Below are positions 47,187-55,451 of a stretch of 64,000 nucleotides of DNA, in pieces; position 1 is the first letter of the stretch; the number at the start of each line of letters is the position of its first letter. The notes under the pieces are model-generated. The model saw only the letters and a list, made by a program, of their open reading frames with translations, searched no databases and had not been told where the DNA came from. A program made the translations under genes and the position numbers. This DNA is from Microlunatus parietis (GTDB lineage Bacteria > Actinomycetota > Actinomycetes > Propionibacteriales > Propionibacteriaceae): NCBI RefSeq assembly GCF_013407955.1, contig NZ_JACCBU010000001.1, forward strand, positions 3,534,001-3,598,000, in the 5' to 3' direction.

Positions 47187-47513
47187 CCCGGCGCTACGCG
47201 CCACCTGAGCGGCATCGTGGGCATCGGCGGCCCCATGCTGACGGTGCCCCTGCTCGCCGCAGCCGGCCTCCCCGTGCTCCGCTCACTCGCCTGCGCGCAG
47301 GCGCAGTCGATCGTGATCGCCACCGTCGGCACCATCGGGTACCTCATCCACGGCACCATCGACTGGCCCCTCGCCGCCCTCGTCGGGATCCCCGAACTCG
47401 CCGGCGTGCTCATCGGCTGGAAGATCGCCCACGCGCTGCCCACCCGGGTTCTGAGAAGTGCCCTCATCGCCACACTTGGCGTGCTCGCCATCTACCTGGT
47501 CTGGCAAGGCTGA
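47187..47513 (+). pseudogene. TauE/SafE family exporter, 3' part
   Basis: HLSGIVGIGGPMLTVPLLAAAG starts the second half, followed by SLACAQAQSIVIATVGTIGYL, DWPLAALVGIPELAGVLIGWKIAHALP and a stop at 47513. It is the C-terminal half of the gene at 44133-44609 behind the IS21 element. It lacks its own start and promoter. Confidence 0.9.
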
Positions 47514-47751
47514 TGCCAACACGCGCCCAACCGGCAGGTCACCAGCGCCTGCCTCGCTGTGAGGTCAACACCTCCACACCCGACCCGCTCCGCCGAACAT
47601 CGCCGGGACCGCGGCGCCGAGGTCTGTTTCGTCAAAGTTCTCCGGTGGCGTGACGGCGTTCGTCAATCTTCGCTGCATCTCGACATCGGCGCACGCCCGC
47701 CCACTCAGCGGCGGGACCAGCCGACCCTGTTCTGACTGTGCGGCGGGGGGA

Positions 47752-48060
47752 TCACGGCAGCAAGTCCTTCGTGTGTGTCCACACCGTCATCCGATGTACG
47801 CCGAACCGCCTTGAGATGGACACCACGCTCTCGCCGTTCGCTCGGCCAGTTCGGATAGCGTCCACCTGGCTCTCCGTCAGAGGTGTTCTAGCTCGTCTCC
47901 TAGGGTTCGCCACGACGCCCGGCTCGCTCTCAGAGGCCCCCACCGGCTCATCGCCGACACCGAGTTTTGCCCGCTTCCACGCGGAACCGAGCCGTTCGAA
48001 CCGCTGCCAGGTGTTCGGTTTGAATCCACCCGCGTCCACCACTGTGATGAGTCGGGTCAT
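47752..48060 (-). CDS. Small HTH protein (resolvase/Hin-type HTH)
   Basis: 102 residues from the ATG at 48060. The C-terminal 47 residues are a resolvase-type HTH: RTPLTESQVDAIRTGRANGES, then VVSISRRFGVHRMTVWTHTKDL. The N-terminal part is short (MTRLITVVDAGGFKPNTWQRFERLG) and unlike a catalytic recombinase domain, so it is a DNA-binding protein or a leftover. It lies directly behind the IS481-type tail. Confidence 0.65.
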   Translation of the reverse strand: MTRLITVVDAGGFKPNTWQRFERLGSAWKRAKLGVGDEPVGASESEPGVVANPRRRARTPLTESQVDAIRTGRANGESVVSISRRFGVHRMTVWTHTKDLLP

Positions 48061-48320
48061 CGTTGATAGATGAGTCGGGTCATTGTTGAGAGCCCGGCCA
48101 GCGGCCGGGCTCTTTGTTGTTGTTGCGCCAGTAGGCCTTGTCGCGGTTGATTGGTGTGTTCGCTGAGGATCTCGCCGGTGGTGCGGTGGATGACGGTGGC
48201 GGTGGTGGCGTCGGTCAGGATTAGCGCGGGTGTGCCTCGATGGCGGTCGCCGATGCCAGCGATGCCAGGTGGTGCATTCTTCCGGCGCGGCGGCGGCTGA
48301 TCTTGCCTCCGTGGTCGACG
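48061..48320 (-). pseudogene. IS481-like transposase C-terminal remnant
   Basis: IAGIGDRHRGTPALILTDATT and TVIHRTTGEILSEH lie in one frame, then INRDKAYWRNNNKEPGRWPGSQQ with a stop in another, the usual ending of IS481-type integrases. A frameshift lies near 48155-48165, and the catalytic part is missing. Confidence 0.75.
48089..48120 (+). terminator. Intrinsic terminator-like hairpin
   Basis: AGAGCCCGGCC, AGC loop, GGCCGGGCTCT (48089-48113), followed on the plus strand by TTGTTGTTG. The 11-bp GC-rich stem and T-rich tail suit termination of plus-strand transcripts. It lies within the remnant transposase tail. Confidence 0.7.
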
Positions 48321-48329
48321 TGGTCGAGC

Positions 48330-49100
48330 TACACACGAATGATTCTCGCGCACCGTCAACCTCTCCGAGCAGTAGCACAACTTCGGCCGGGCCCGTCGAG
48401 ACGGATTCGGTCGCTATCTACTGTCTCGCATTGACGTCGATCGATGGCGAACAGCCACGCCACGACGGCACCGACGAGCGCGCCGATGAGGTTCACGGGA
48501 AAGGGTGTCGCCGAAGGTCGCGAACGCAGGCCAATGAGAGGCCAGTTCGGCAAAGCGGAAGGCACCCTCCACTCCCGGCCGGCGTTGAGCGCCAGCGATG
48601 ACAGGCGCCTTGATCCGGCACAGGATCATCTTGTGGCGGCAAGACCACCTCAGGAACATCGCCCAACCCTAAGGTGCCTTCACGCGCCGATCGAACGGTC
48701 GCCGTGGAGCGTCCGAGCCGCTCAGTGCGTCTCAGGGGCCTGATATGAAGACTCCTGGTCAAGATGCGTCCGGACTGACTTCGTCGACCTACTGTCAAGA
48801 CGACCCGAACGTCGATTCTGGTTCACAGACTCGAGCTGCACTGTTACCTTGACAGCGTGCGATCCATGCGCACCAGAGTGGTGAACTGAAAGGACCTTCT
48901 GACTAGGTATTTATTTGCTCGCTGTCTAGGATAGCGATGCTGGGACACTTGCTGAGTGATCAACATCAACCCAGAACTTGCACCTATCGTTATACATTCG
49001 TGACCGCGTGTCGTCGGAAATGCGGGGAATCGAGGTTCATGCTTCTGGTGGAGGATGACAACCCTGTCCCTTCAACCACAGACTGTGAAGGGGACTCAAC
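48330..49100. other. Gene-poor stretch, 0.77 kb
   Basis: No gene is supported. A minus-strand segment (48356-48565, with NLIGALVGAVVAWLFAIDRRQ) looks like one membrane helix of a lost protein but has no neighbours in frame. CTGTCAAG at 48793-48800 and CTTGACAG at 48848-48855 form an inverted pair about 50 bp apart. An AAGGGGA lies just before the next gene. Confidence 0.5.
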
Positions 49101-49931
49101 ATGATTCCCATCAAGACCACGTTCGAGGACATCGACAAGCTGCTCGCGTTCCTGCGCCCGAACTTCGGCTGGGTGTCGCTCACGAAGGTCAAGGCGAACC
49201 TCGACTCGAAGACCACTGACAACCGCAAGCTCGAAGCCGCACGGTGGATCGGACTGATCAAGCGCGACGGCCAGAACGTCGAGATCACGGATGCTGGCCG
49301 CGCGTACGCATCGACCCAGGACCCCGCCGAGAGGGCACGCATCATGGCCGGCCTGCTCGCGGCAGCACCGCTCTACGCGCAGACGGTCGAGTGGATGTAC
49401 CACGCGAACAAAAGCGAGCCCACGAAGACTGACGTGGGGGACCAGTGGTACAAGCACTACAGCGAACTGCTCGAAGGTGCGCAGGGAGCGGCGTTGGGCG
49501 ACGGTGTGATCATGTTCATGCGAGTCGCACAGGCAGCCGGACTCGGCAAGTTCATCACCGCCGGCAACCGCCGCCCCGAAACCTACTTCAAGGGTGAGCG
49601 TCCCGCGATCGAGCAGTTCTACAACACCTACGTGCTGGGGAAGCCGGCCGATGATGCGGACGTCGCGACCGCGACGCCACGCATCGATGTCACGCCCGTC
49701 AGCGCGCCTCAGCCATCTGGCCCGTCGCCGATCTACACCGCGCCGGGCGCGGCGGCACCGGTCCAGGCCGCGCCGCAGGTGACTCTCCAAGCTAGCCCCG
49801 CGATCCACATCAATCTGGAGATTCACATCGCGGCGGACGCAACCGCCACCACCGTGGCGGAGATCTTCAAGAACATGCGCAAGTACGTCCTGAGCGACGG
49901 CACGGCCGAGGTGGCGGAAGGTGATGAGTAG
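49101..49931 (+). CDS. DUF5343-like winged-helix protein, partner of a HEPN protein
   Basis: 276 residues, ATG at 49101 with AAGGGGA about 7 bp upstream. Residues 5-80 look like a winged helix (DIDKLLAFLRPNFGWVSLTKV, then ITDAGRAYAS). A helical middle follows, then a Pro/Ala-rich linker (about 195-230) and a C-terminal block, AIHINLEIHIAADATATTVAEIF with KNMRKYVL, which resembles the end of DUF5343 proteins. Its stop overlaps the start of the next gene. It is probably the sensor or regulator of the HEPN partner; defence or toxin-antitoxin use is inference. Confidence 0.7.
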   Translation: MIPIKTTFEDIDKLLAFLRPNFGWVSLTKVKANLDSKTTDNRKLEAARWIGLIKRDGQNVEITDAGRAYASTQDPAERARIMAGLLAAAPLYAQTVEWMYHANKSEPTKTDVGDQWYKHYSELLEGAQGAALGDGVIMFMRVAQAAGLGKFITAGNRRPETYFKGERPAIEQFYNTYVLGKPADDADVATATPRIDVTPVSAPQPSGPSPIYTAPGAAAPVQAAPQVTLQASPAIHINLEIHIAADATATTVAEIFKNMRKYVLSDGTAEVAEGDE

Positions 49932-50520
49932 CCAGGTGCCGAGCCTCGCGTCGCTCGCCGAGTTCCAGCGCCTTCATGCCCTGCCGGTGAAGGACTCAAG
50001 AGTCGAGGCCCCGGCGCAGGCGCTCCATTCACTCCGCGAAGCGGCGGCATCCGCTCCGCCGGACTACCGGGACTACCTCGACGAGGCGGTGCGCTGCTAC
50101 GAGGGCGGCATGTACCGCGCCGCCGTACTCATGGTCTGGTCGGCGTGCATCCAGCATCTGTTCTCGGTCATCGACGGCCACCAAGGCGGCATCAAGGCCA
50201 TGGAGGCGGCGCATCGTGCGCGCTTCGGGAAGGGGGACGCGCCTCCCGCGTCCTACAAGAAGATCGGCAAGACCGACGATCTGCTCTACTTCAAGGAGGC
50301 GAACGTGCTGCTGATCGCTGAGGATGCCGGGCTCATCAACCGCAACGCCCGCGACCTGCTCGATGAGAAGCTCAAGCTGCGCAACCGTTGCGGGCACCCG
50401 ACCCGGTACAAGCCGGGTCGCGAGGAGACCGTCATCTTCATCGAATCACTCCTGGTCAACATCATCGGTGGCACGATGGTGAACTGGCAGGAAGACTCGA
50501 CTGCTCGCCAAAGCGCGTGA
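49924..50520 (+). CDS. HEPN-like protein with Rx4H RNase motif
   Basis: About 198 residues from the ATG at 49924 (GTG 49921 possible), overlapping the previous stop. It is all-helical: a long helix with YLDEAVRCYEGGMYRAAVLMVWSACIQ, then LLDEKLKLRNRCGHPTRYKPG, where R-N-R-C-G-H gives the R(x4)H motif of HEPN RNases (R154, H159 counting from the GTG). HEPN proteins often act as RNA-cutting toxins in defence systems. The partner is the DUF5343-like protein. No antitoxin of the MNT type is present. Confidence 0.72.
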   Translation: MSSQVPSLASLAEFQRLHALPVKDSRVEAPAQALHSLREAAASAPPDYRDYLDEAVRCYEGGMYRAAVLMVWSACIQHLFSVIDGHQGGIKAMEAAHRARFGKGDAPPASYKKIGKTDDLLYFKEANVLLIAEDAGLINRNARDLLDEKLKLRNRCGHPTRYKPGREETVIFIESLLVNIIGGTMVNWQEDSTARQSA

Positions 50521-50589
50521 CCGTTTCCCGCCCGGAGGGCGTCCCGACTGCAAGCGAACCGCGACGGGCGGTGAGTTGGGCGGCTCAGT

Positions 50590-50880
50590 AACCACTTGGA
50601 CGGCGGCCCGCGGACGAATTTCCCCGCCCTGACCGAGTACCGCCTGGCGCACCGCCGCGTCGCGGATTCCCGTCCGCCGGGCGACCTGCGCGAGCGTCGT
50701 CCCCGCTCTCGTAGAAGCATGACGCTCGTTTGCTTTGCTCCGCGTCCAGGGCCACCACTCTCACTTCGGTACCCACGCGACGAACCAGCGTTGGGATCGT
50801 GCCCCGGTGCTCACCTACTTCGCAGCAATCGTCCGAACTGGAATCCCCGCCACGTAGTCCGCCACCAGTTCAGCCCGCCG
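50590..50880 (-). pseudogene. HTH (Hin-recombinase type) protein remnant
   Basis: ELVADYVAGIPVRTIAAK, then GEHRGTIPTLVRRVG and ALDAEQSKRAS, then RQAVLGQGGEIRP appear in three frames in the right order for a small actinobacterial double-HTH protein. A stop after IAAK and at least one more shift make it inactive. Its 5' part is fused to the XRE remnant. Confidence 0.65.
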
Positions 50881-51170
50881 CTCAGTTGCAACGCCATCGC
50901 GAGCGCGTCGAGCACTGCGGGGGGAGCGGCATGGCTGACGCCCTGCTCCAGGCGCGTGTAGAAGCCGACGCTCACGCCAGCGAACTAGGCAAGCTCCTGC
51001 CGCCGCAAGACCCGGCACCCGGCACCCGGCGGAGCGTCATTTCCGGGGACAAGCCCACCTGCTCCGGCGAAAGCCGTTCTCGTCGGCTCCGGAGAAGCCC
51101 GCCCAACTCCCTCTGCGCCGTCGTTACCACGTCTTCCAGCATGCCCTCCGCCAAGCGGCCGCGCCTGCCT
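50881..51170 (-). pseudogene. XRE-family (MmyB-type) regulator remnant
   Basis: ELGGLLRSRRERLSPEQVGL (near 51130-51070) is followed in another frame by LRRQELA, a stop, and AGVSVGFYTRLEQG, then AAPPAVLDALAMALQL. This is the N-terminal HTH of MmyB-like regulators with a frameshift and a premature stop. The ligand domain is absent. Confidence 0.72.
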
Positions 51171-51177
51171 CTGTGAG

Positions 51178-51605
51178 GTGAACCCAGACGCTGACATCAC
51201 GAGCTGGTCGCTGGGGTGCTTTGAGCGGTACGCGGAGACCATGGAGGGTGTGGAGGAGCTCGTGATCACGGTGATGGACGCGGAGACCCCCGATCAACGC
51301 GGTGACGGGGTGAGGCCGCGTACTCGTTGCGAGCGGACCGTTCTTTGCTCACCTTCGGCGCGACCAGGAGTACGCCCGCCACCATACTCGCGGACATAAC
51401 CATAACACCTCGCGGATCGCCCTGATCACGGGATCAGAACTCCCCACAATTGCTCGCGCACAGACAAGGCGTTCCAGTCATGATCATCTGGCCTCGAGGT
51501 GCCAGACGCGACTAACAAGTCCAACGAGGAAGTCGACCCGCGGGCTGCCTCCTTATCCTGCCTCCACCAGCAGCGGTCAGGAAGATGAGTCCTTGGCTCC
51601 CTGAC
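51178..51605. other. Gene-poor stretch, 0.43 kb
   Basis: No convincing gene. Short frames exist (for example SLGCFERYAETMEGVEELVI near 51215-51265) but have no start site or partner. It lies between the regulator remnants and the stop of the HNH endonuclease gene. Confidence 0.5.
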
Positions 51606-52544
51606 TCAGCCAGCTTGCTTGAACTCGGTGAATCGAGCATCGAGGCGGTCCCTGTCAGGTCGTTCCCCAACTCGTGGGGGAACCCAGAGTCGACGCTGGT
51701 GCATCTGCTGCAACCCATACTTGAGCATCGGTCCGTCTACCTCGATGAGCACCTGGTGATTGATGTGGACGACGTAGTCAGGGGAGATTCCCAGGATGTT
51801 CTCGTCGTACGCCGAGTGATGAATCTTGCAGAGTGCAAGCCCATTCGCGACCAGTGGGTGGCCGTAGCTCGCGGAGTCGGGCGTGATGTGGGCGGCGTCG
51901 AGGAGTGGTGGCTTCCTGAGATCGCAGACCGCACACTTGCGCTCGTAGGCACTGAGCACGCGGGAACGGAATACAGGCTGGTGCACCCGCTGTTTCATCA
52001 CGCGTTCGACATAGCGCCGTTGATCATCCGTGAGATTCGACGGGTCAGGAAGGAAGCGCAAACTCTCGTCCAGAGCCAGGAGGAAGCGCCGATGCTCGGG
52101 CTCCTCTCGGACCACGTACACAGGCATGATCGGGACGAACTCACCTGCGGCAACCTTGCGCAGCATGACGATCGGCAGACTGAGCCGCATGGCCTCACGT
52201 AGTTTTGCGTTCGAGCCACCGCCGGGATCTTGACCAATCGGCCGCTTCTCGTAGGAGTAGCGGTACAGCGAGTCGCCATGATCACCGTCGTCGTACTCAC
52301 TGTCGGGGTCGCTGACGATCGTCAACGTCGCAGCGTACGAGGACGGGTTCCAGATGCCCTTGCTGACATCCTTGATCCGCTGCGGACCCCAACCGAAGTC
52401 GACCCGGCCGAGCCATTGAGAGGTCAGCACAGCGCGCTGTGCGAACTCTGTCGCGAGTGCGTGCATGAGAGCCTCACGCTTGGTGAGTTCTCCGGGCAGG
52501 TCCACCACAGTCAGAGGATCGCATCTTTGCTGGCCTCTCGGCAC
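51606..52544 (-). CDS. HNH endonuclease, McrA/ScoMcrA-like modification-type restriction enzyme
   Basis: 312 residues, GTG start. The N-terminal domain (about 40-165) has GIWNPSSYAATLTI, LREAMRLSLPIVMLRKVAAGE and FVPIMPVYVV, as in PUA/SRA-like readers of such enzymes. The C-terminal HNH nuclease has C204 and C207 (KCAVCD), H219 (LLDAAHITPD), N234 (VANGLALCKIHH) and H243. It probably cuts DNA with modified bases. It stands alone without a methylase. The catalytic residues are present. Neighbours are regulator debris and a NUDIX pseudogene. Confidence 0.82.
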   Translation of the reverse strand: MPRGQQRCDPLTVVDLPGELTKREALMHALATEFAQRAVLTSQWLGRVDFGWGPQRIKDVSKGIWNPSSYAATLTIVSDPDSEYDDGDHGDSLYRYSYEKRPIGQDPGGGSNAKLREAMRLSLPIVMLRKVAAGEFVPIMPVYVVREEPEHRRFLLALDESLRFLPDPSNLTDDQRRYVERVMKQRVHQPVFRSRVLSAYERKCAVCDLRKPPLLDAAHITPDSASYGHPLVANGLALCKIHHSAYDENILGISPDYVVHINHQVLIEVDGPMLKYGLQQMHQRRLWVPPRVGERPDRDRLDARFTEFKQAG

Positions 52545-52574
52545 AAAGTCATCCGGATTGATCGGAATCGGGAT

Positions 52575-53050
52575 CTACTTCAGGACCAGGGAGTCCGCGA
52601 AGGTGTCGAAATCCTCCAGCGTCTCTCGATACACCGGGTGAAGTTCGGGCAGAGCCGATCGATCGAAGAAGCGTGCATCGACGGTTTCGTCGGTCTCGCT
52701 GAGGAGCGATCCTGACCAGCGGTCGACTTGGAAGGTCACCGTGAACATCTGGTGTTGGCCGCCGTAGGCGTTGGTGAACCAGAAGCGTTTCTCCGTGTAG
52801 AGCGCGATCGGCGCGGCCGCTTCGACGGTCAGGCCGGTTTCCTCGCGGACCTCGCGGACCGGGGCGTCCGAGACGATTCGCCCAACTCCATTCCGCCCGC
52901 CGGCATGGCCCAGGCGCCGTTGTCGGAGCGGCGAATGAACAGAAGTCGATCATGGTTGTCCGTGATCACGGCGCGTGGGCCTGGGGTGATCAGGCGGCGA
53001 TCGCCGACCAGTTGGCGCAGGGATCCGACGTAGGACTCCTCATAGGACAT
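52575..53050 (-). pseudogene. NUDIX hydrolase with one-base frameshift
   Basis: The ATG at 53050 reads MSYEESYVGSLRQLVGDRRL, FIRRSDNGAWAMPAGGMELGE up to about 52880. There the NUDIX box (G-x5-E-x7-REVxEExG) continues only in another frame (IVSDAPVREVREETGL, then VDARFFDRSALPELHPVYRET and a stop at 52575). The break fits a single missing A (GAAATC to GAATC) in the box. This could be a real mutation or a read error. Confidence 0.8.
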
Positions 53051-53053
53051 GGG

Positions 53054-53905
53054 CTACCCGCGTAGTTCGCGAACGCGGACGGCCAGGCGCTTGGCCTCGT
53101 CGTCCGACAGGTTCGCACCCGCTCGTTGTGCGAGGTCCTGGAGGTCGTCGGGGTCGTAGTCGTGCCGCTCCGGCTCTCCGGCCGCTCGACCGATGGCCAC
53201 GTAGTCGAGGGTCACGGTGAGGAGAGTGGGGGTTCCGTCCGGGTCGAGGCCGTGGCGGTTGAGCATCAGGGAGGTGCGGAAGTGGGTGGTGGGGGCGGTG
53301 CTGGTCCAGTGGTGGCCCATCTCTACGTCGACTCGGCGGACGGGGAGTTCGTCGATGGAGTGCATGAACTCCCAGTCGCCGGCTCGCTTGCGCCAGAGTT
53401 GCCAGGCTTGGCCGCCTGGTTGTTCCGAATCAGCGACCCGGATCTGGTGCGGCCAAAGGCCAGTTTCGGTCTCGGCTCCGTCGGCTAGTTCGATTGGGAC
53501 CAGGGGTGGGATGCCGATGCCGGGGTCGCTCATGTACCGGCGGCCGTCGAAGGTGACGATCAAGACCAGGTGGGTGCGCGGGGACGCTTGGGCATCGCCT
53601 ACTCGAGCTAGGCGGGGTTCGACGTCGTAGCCGAGTTGGGTCAGGACAGCGTGGAAGAGTGTGCCGTGCTCGAAGCAGTAGCCGCCTCGGTGCCTGCGCA
53701 CGAATTTGTCCTGTACGGCAGCCAGCGACACCCCGGGATGCTGCTCCAGCAGCACATCCAGGTTCTCGAACGGGAACGTACGCACGTGCGCGGTCTGGAG
53801 GCGGCCCAAGGCCTCCAGAGAGGGCGGTTCGGCGGTGGCGCCGGTTCGGGCCAGGTAGGCGTCGAGGTCGAGGTCGGCGGTGTCCCAGGTCATGGTGAAC
53901 ATCAT
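53054..53905 (-). CDS. nat: Arylamine N-acetyltransferase
   Basis: 283 residues from the ATG at 53905 (or 53902/53893). The NAT triad is visible: Cys in RGGYCFEHG, His in PRTHLVLIV and Asp in YMSDPGIG. LDLDAYLARTG and TAHVRTFPFENLDVLL are typical N-terminal motifs. It moves acetyl groups from acetyl-CoA to arylamines and hydrazines. Divergent from the phosphatase gene; the two starts are about 30 bp apart. Confidence 0.92.
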   Translation of the reverse strand: MMFTMTWDTADLDLDAYLARTGATAEPPSLEALGRLQTAHVRTFPFENLDVLLEQHPGVSLAAVQDKFVRRHRGGYCFEHGTLFHAVLTQLGYDVEPRLARVGDAQASPRTHLVLIVTFDGRRYMSDPGIGIPPLVPIELADGAETETGLWPHQIRVADSEQPGGQAWQLWRKRAGDWEFMHSIDELPVRRVDVEMGHHWTSTAPTTHFRTSLMLNRHGLDPDGTPTLLTVTLDYVAIGRAAGEPERHDYDPDDLQDLAQRAGANLSDDEAKRLAVRVRELRG

Positions 53906-53935
53906 TCCCTGCTCGGCGTGCGAGGGTTGATCATT

Positions 53936-54559
53936 GTGAAGAATGTGTACGTCGTCACCCATCCCGAGGCCACTCATCATGTCGACGGTCTGGTCGGCGG
54001 GTGGTACGACTCCGACCTGACCGAGCGCGGGGTCGCCCAGGCCGGGCGGATCGCGGATGCCCTGGCCGGGGATCTCGGCGACACAATTCCCACCATCTAT
54101 ACGTCCGACCTGCTGCGGACCCGGCGTACGGCAGAGATCATCGCAGGCCGGCTCTCGTCGCCGCTAAAGGTTGATCCCGATCTTCGGGAGCGCTCGTTCG
54201 GCGAGGCGGGCGGGAAGCCGCAGGCTTGGCTTCAAGATCATCTCGTGCCGGCGACAGACGGCGAGGACTGGACGCGCCACGACGAGGGCATCCCGGGTAC
54301 GGAGACCAGGATGGCCGTCGTCGAGCGGATCTATGCCGCCCTGCAACGGATTCGGGACGATCCGGCCGAGCATCAGGTGGTCGTGACGCACGGCGGTACG
54401 GCGAGCTACCTGTTCGCGGCCTGGATCGGGATGCCGATCCAGGCCGCACCAGGCGCCTACTTTCGAGTGACGTCCGGCGGCATCAGCCTGCTCCGCAAGG
54501 ATGATCACCATCATCCCTACGAGCTCGCCCGGCTCAACCGGACCGATCATCTCGACTAG
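53936..54559 (+). CDS. Histidine phosphatase family protein with a TH-P variant motif
   Basis: 207 residues from the GTG at 53936; a TTG 9 bp upstream is possible, with GAGGG in front. The phosphatase fold is clear: GGWYDSDLTERGVAQAGRIA, YTSDLLRTRRTAEII, LRERSFGEA and VVVTHGGTASYLF (second His). The usual catalytic RHG is VTHPEATHH, with Thr in place of Arg; the His is retained. Such variants occur in this actinobacterial subfamily as I recall. Substrate unknown. Confidence 0.85.
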   Translation: MKNVYVVTHPEATHHVDGLVGGWYDSDLTERGVAQAGRIADALAGDLGDTIPTIYTSDLLRTRRTAEIIAGRLSSPLKVDPDLRERSFGEAGGKPQAWLQDHLVPATDGEDWTRHDEGIPGTETRMAVVERIYAALQRIRDDPAEHQVVVTHGGTASYLFAAWIGMPIQAAPGAYFRVTSGGISLLRKDDHHHPYELARLNRTDHLD

Positions 54560-54621
54560 GCACCCTCCCTCACGGCCGACCTGCCACGGACCAGACATCC
54601 GTCCTGTGCGAGGGTACGAAC

Positions 54622-55377
54622 GTGGATGATCATGCCGGCAAGGTCGCGCTCGTCACCGGTTCGTCCCGGGGAGTCGGCGCCGAAACCGTTCGAGGGCTGG
54701 TACGGCAGGGAATCGCGGCCGTCGTCAACTACCGCGACAAGGCCAGCCGGGCCAATGCCCTTGCCGACGAGCTCCGCTCCGCCGGCGGACGCGTGCTGAC
54801 GGTCCAGGCCGATGTCACCGATCCCACCTCCGTGGAACGGCTGCGCGACGAGATCGGTCAGGAGTTCGGCGGGCTGGACTTCCTGATCTTGAACGCCTCC
54901 GGCGGGATGGAACGCGACGCCGACGAGACGTACGCCATGCGACTCAACCGCGACGCCCAGGTCGCCGTGGTCGAGACGATGCTGCCGCTGCTGCGACCGG
55001 GCGGGCGGGTCGTGTTCGTGACCAGTCACCAGGCCCACTTCTTCGGTCAGCGCGCGGTTCCGGACGCGTACCGGCCGGTGGCGGAGAGCAAGCAGGCCGG
55101 CGAGCACGCCCTGCGCGAGCGGATCCCAGCGCTGGAGGCAGCAGGGCTCAGGCTCACCGTCGTGTCCGGCGACCTGATCGCCGACACGATCACCGTGAAG
55201 ATGCTGGAACGTGCCCAGCCCGGCACCGTCGCCGCCCGCGAAGCCGGGGCAGGCCGCGTGTTGACCGTCCCGGAATTCGCCGAGGCCGTCGTCGCGGCCG
55301 CCCTCGATCCCGCGGCACCCAGCGGCACAACGATCTTCGTCGGCGGCGCCGACTACCTCCACGAGCAGGGAATCTGA
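54622..55377 (+). CDS. SDR-family oxidoreductase (ECF41-associated)
   Basis: 251 residues, GTG start at 54622. The Rossmann motif is VALVTGSSRGVGAETV (TGxxxGxG) and the active-site region is VVFVTSHQAHFFG with YRPVAESKQAGE (Tyr and Lys slightly further apart than the usual YxxxK). Cofactor choice is unclear. SDR enzymes, CMD proteins and ECF41 sigma factors commonly cluster, as here, so this is part of that stress-controlled set. Confidence 0.88.
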   Translation: MDDHAGKVALVTGSSRGVGAETVRGLVRQGIAAVVNYRDKASRANALADELRSAGGRVLTVQADVTDPTSVERLRDEIGQEFGGLDFLILNASGGMERDADETYAMRLNRDAQVAVVETMLPLLRPGGRVVFVTSHQAHFFGQRAVPDAYRPVAESKQAGEHALRERIPALEAAGLRLTVVSGDLIADTITVKMLERAQPGTVAAREAGAGRVLTVPEFAEAVVAAALDPAAPSGTTIFVGGADYLHEQGI

Positions 55378-55383
55378 CCGCCA

Positions 55384-55410
55384 TGTCACAGGCGGGCCGG
55401 CTGTTTCGTC
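55384..55410 (+). promoter_or_regulatory. ECF41-type promoter TGTCACA-N16-CGTC
   Basis: TGTCACA at 55384-55390, exactly 16 bp, then CGTC at 55407-55410, 41 bp before the CMD start codon. This equals the published ECF41 consensus, and the matching sigma factor is encoded 550 bp downstream. Autoregulation of CMD plus sigma is the natural reading. Confidence 0.85.
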
Positions 55411-55451
55411 TTCGGGGTGGTCACGCATCCGATTTCGACGGAGGAGTCACC

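Noticed and set aside
44602..47200. Target duplication around the IS21 element
   Set aside because: GGCGC occurs on both sides but not adjacent to both ends, so no duplication is claimed.
48356..48565. Possible membrane protein frame (69 residues)
   Set aside because: One helix only, no start signal and no homologous frame around it.
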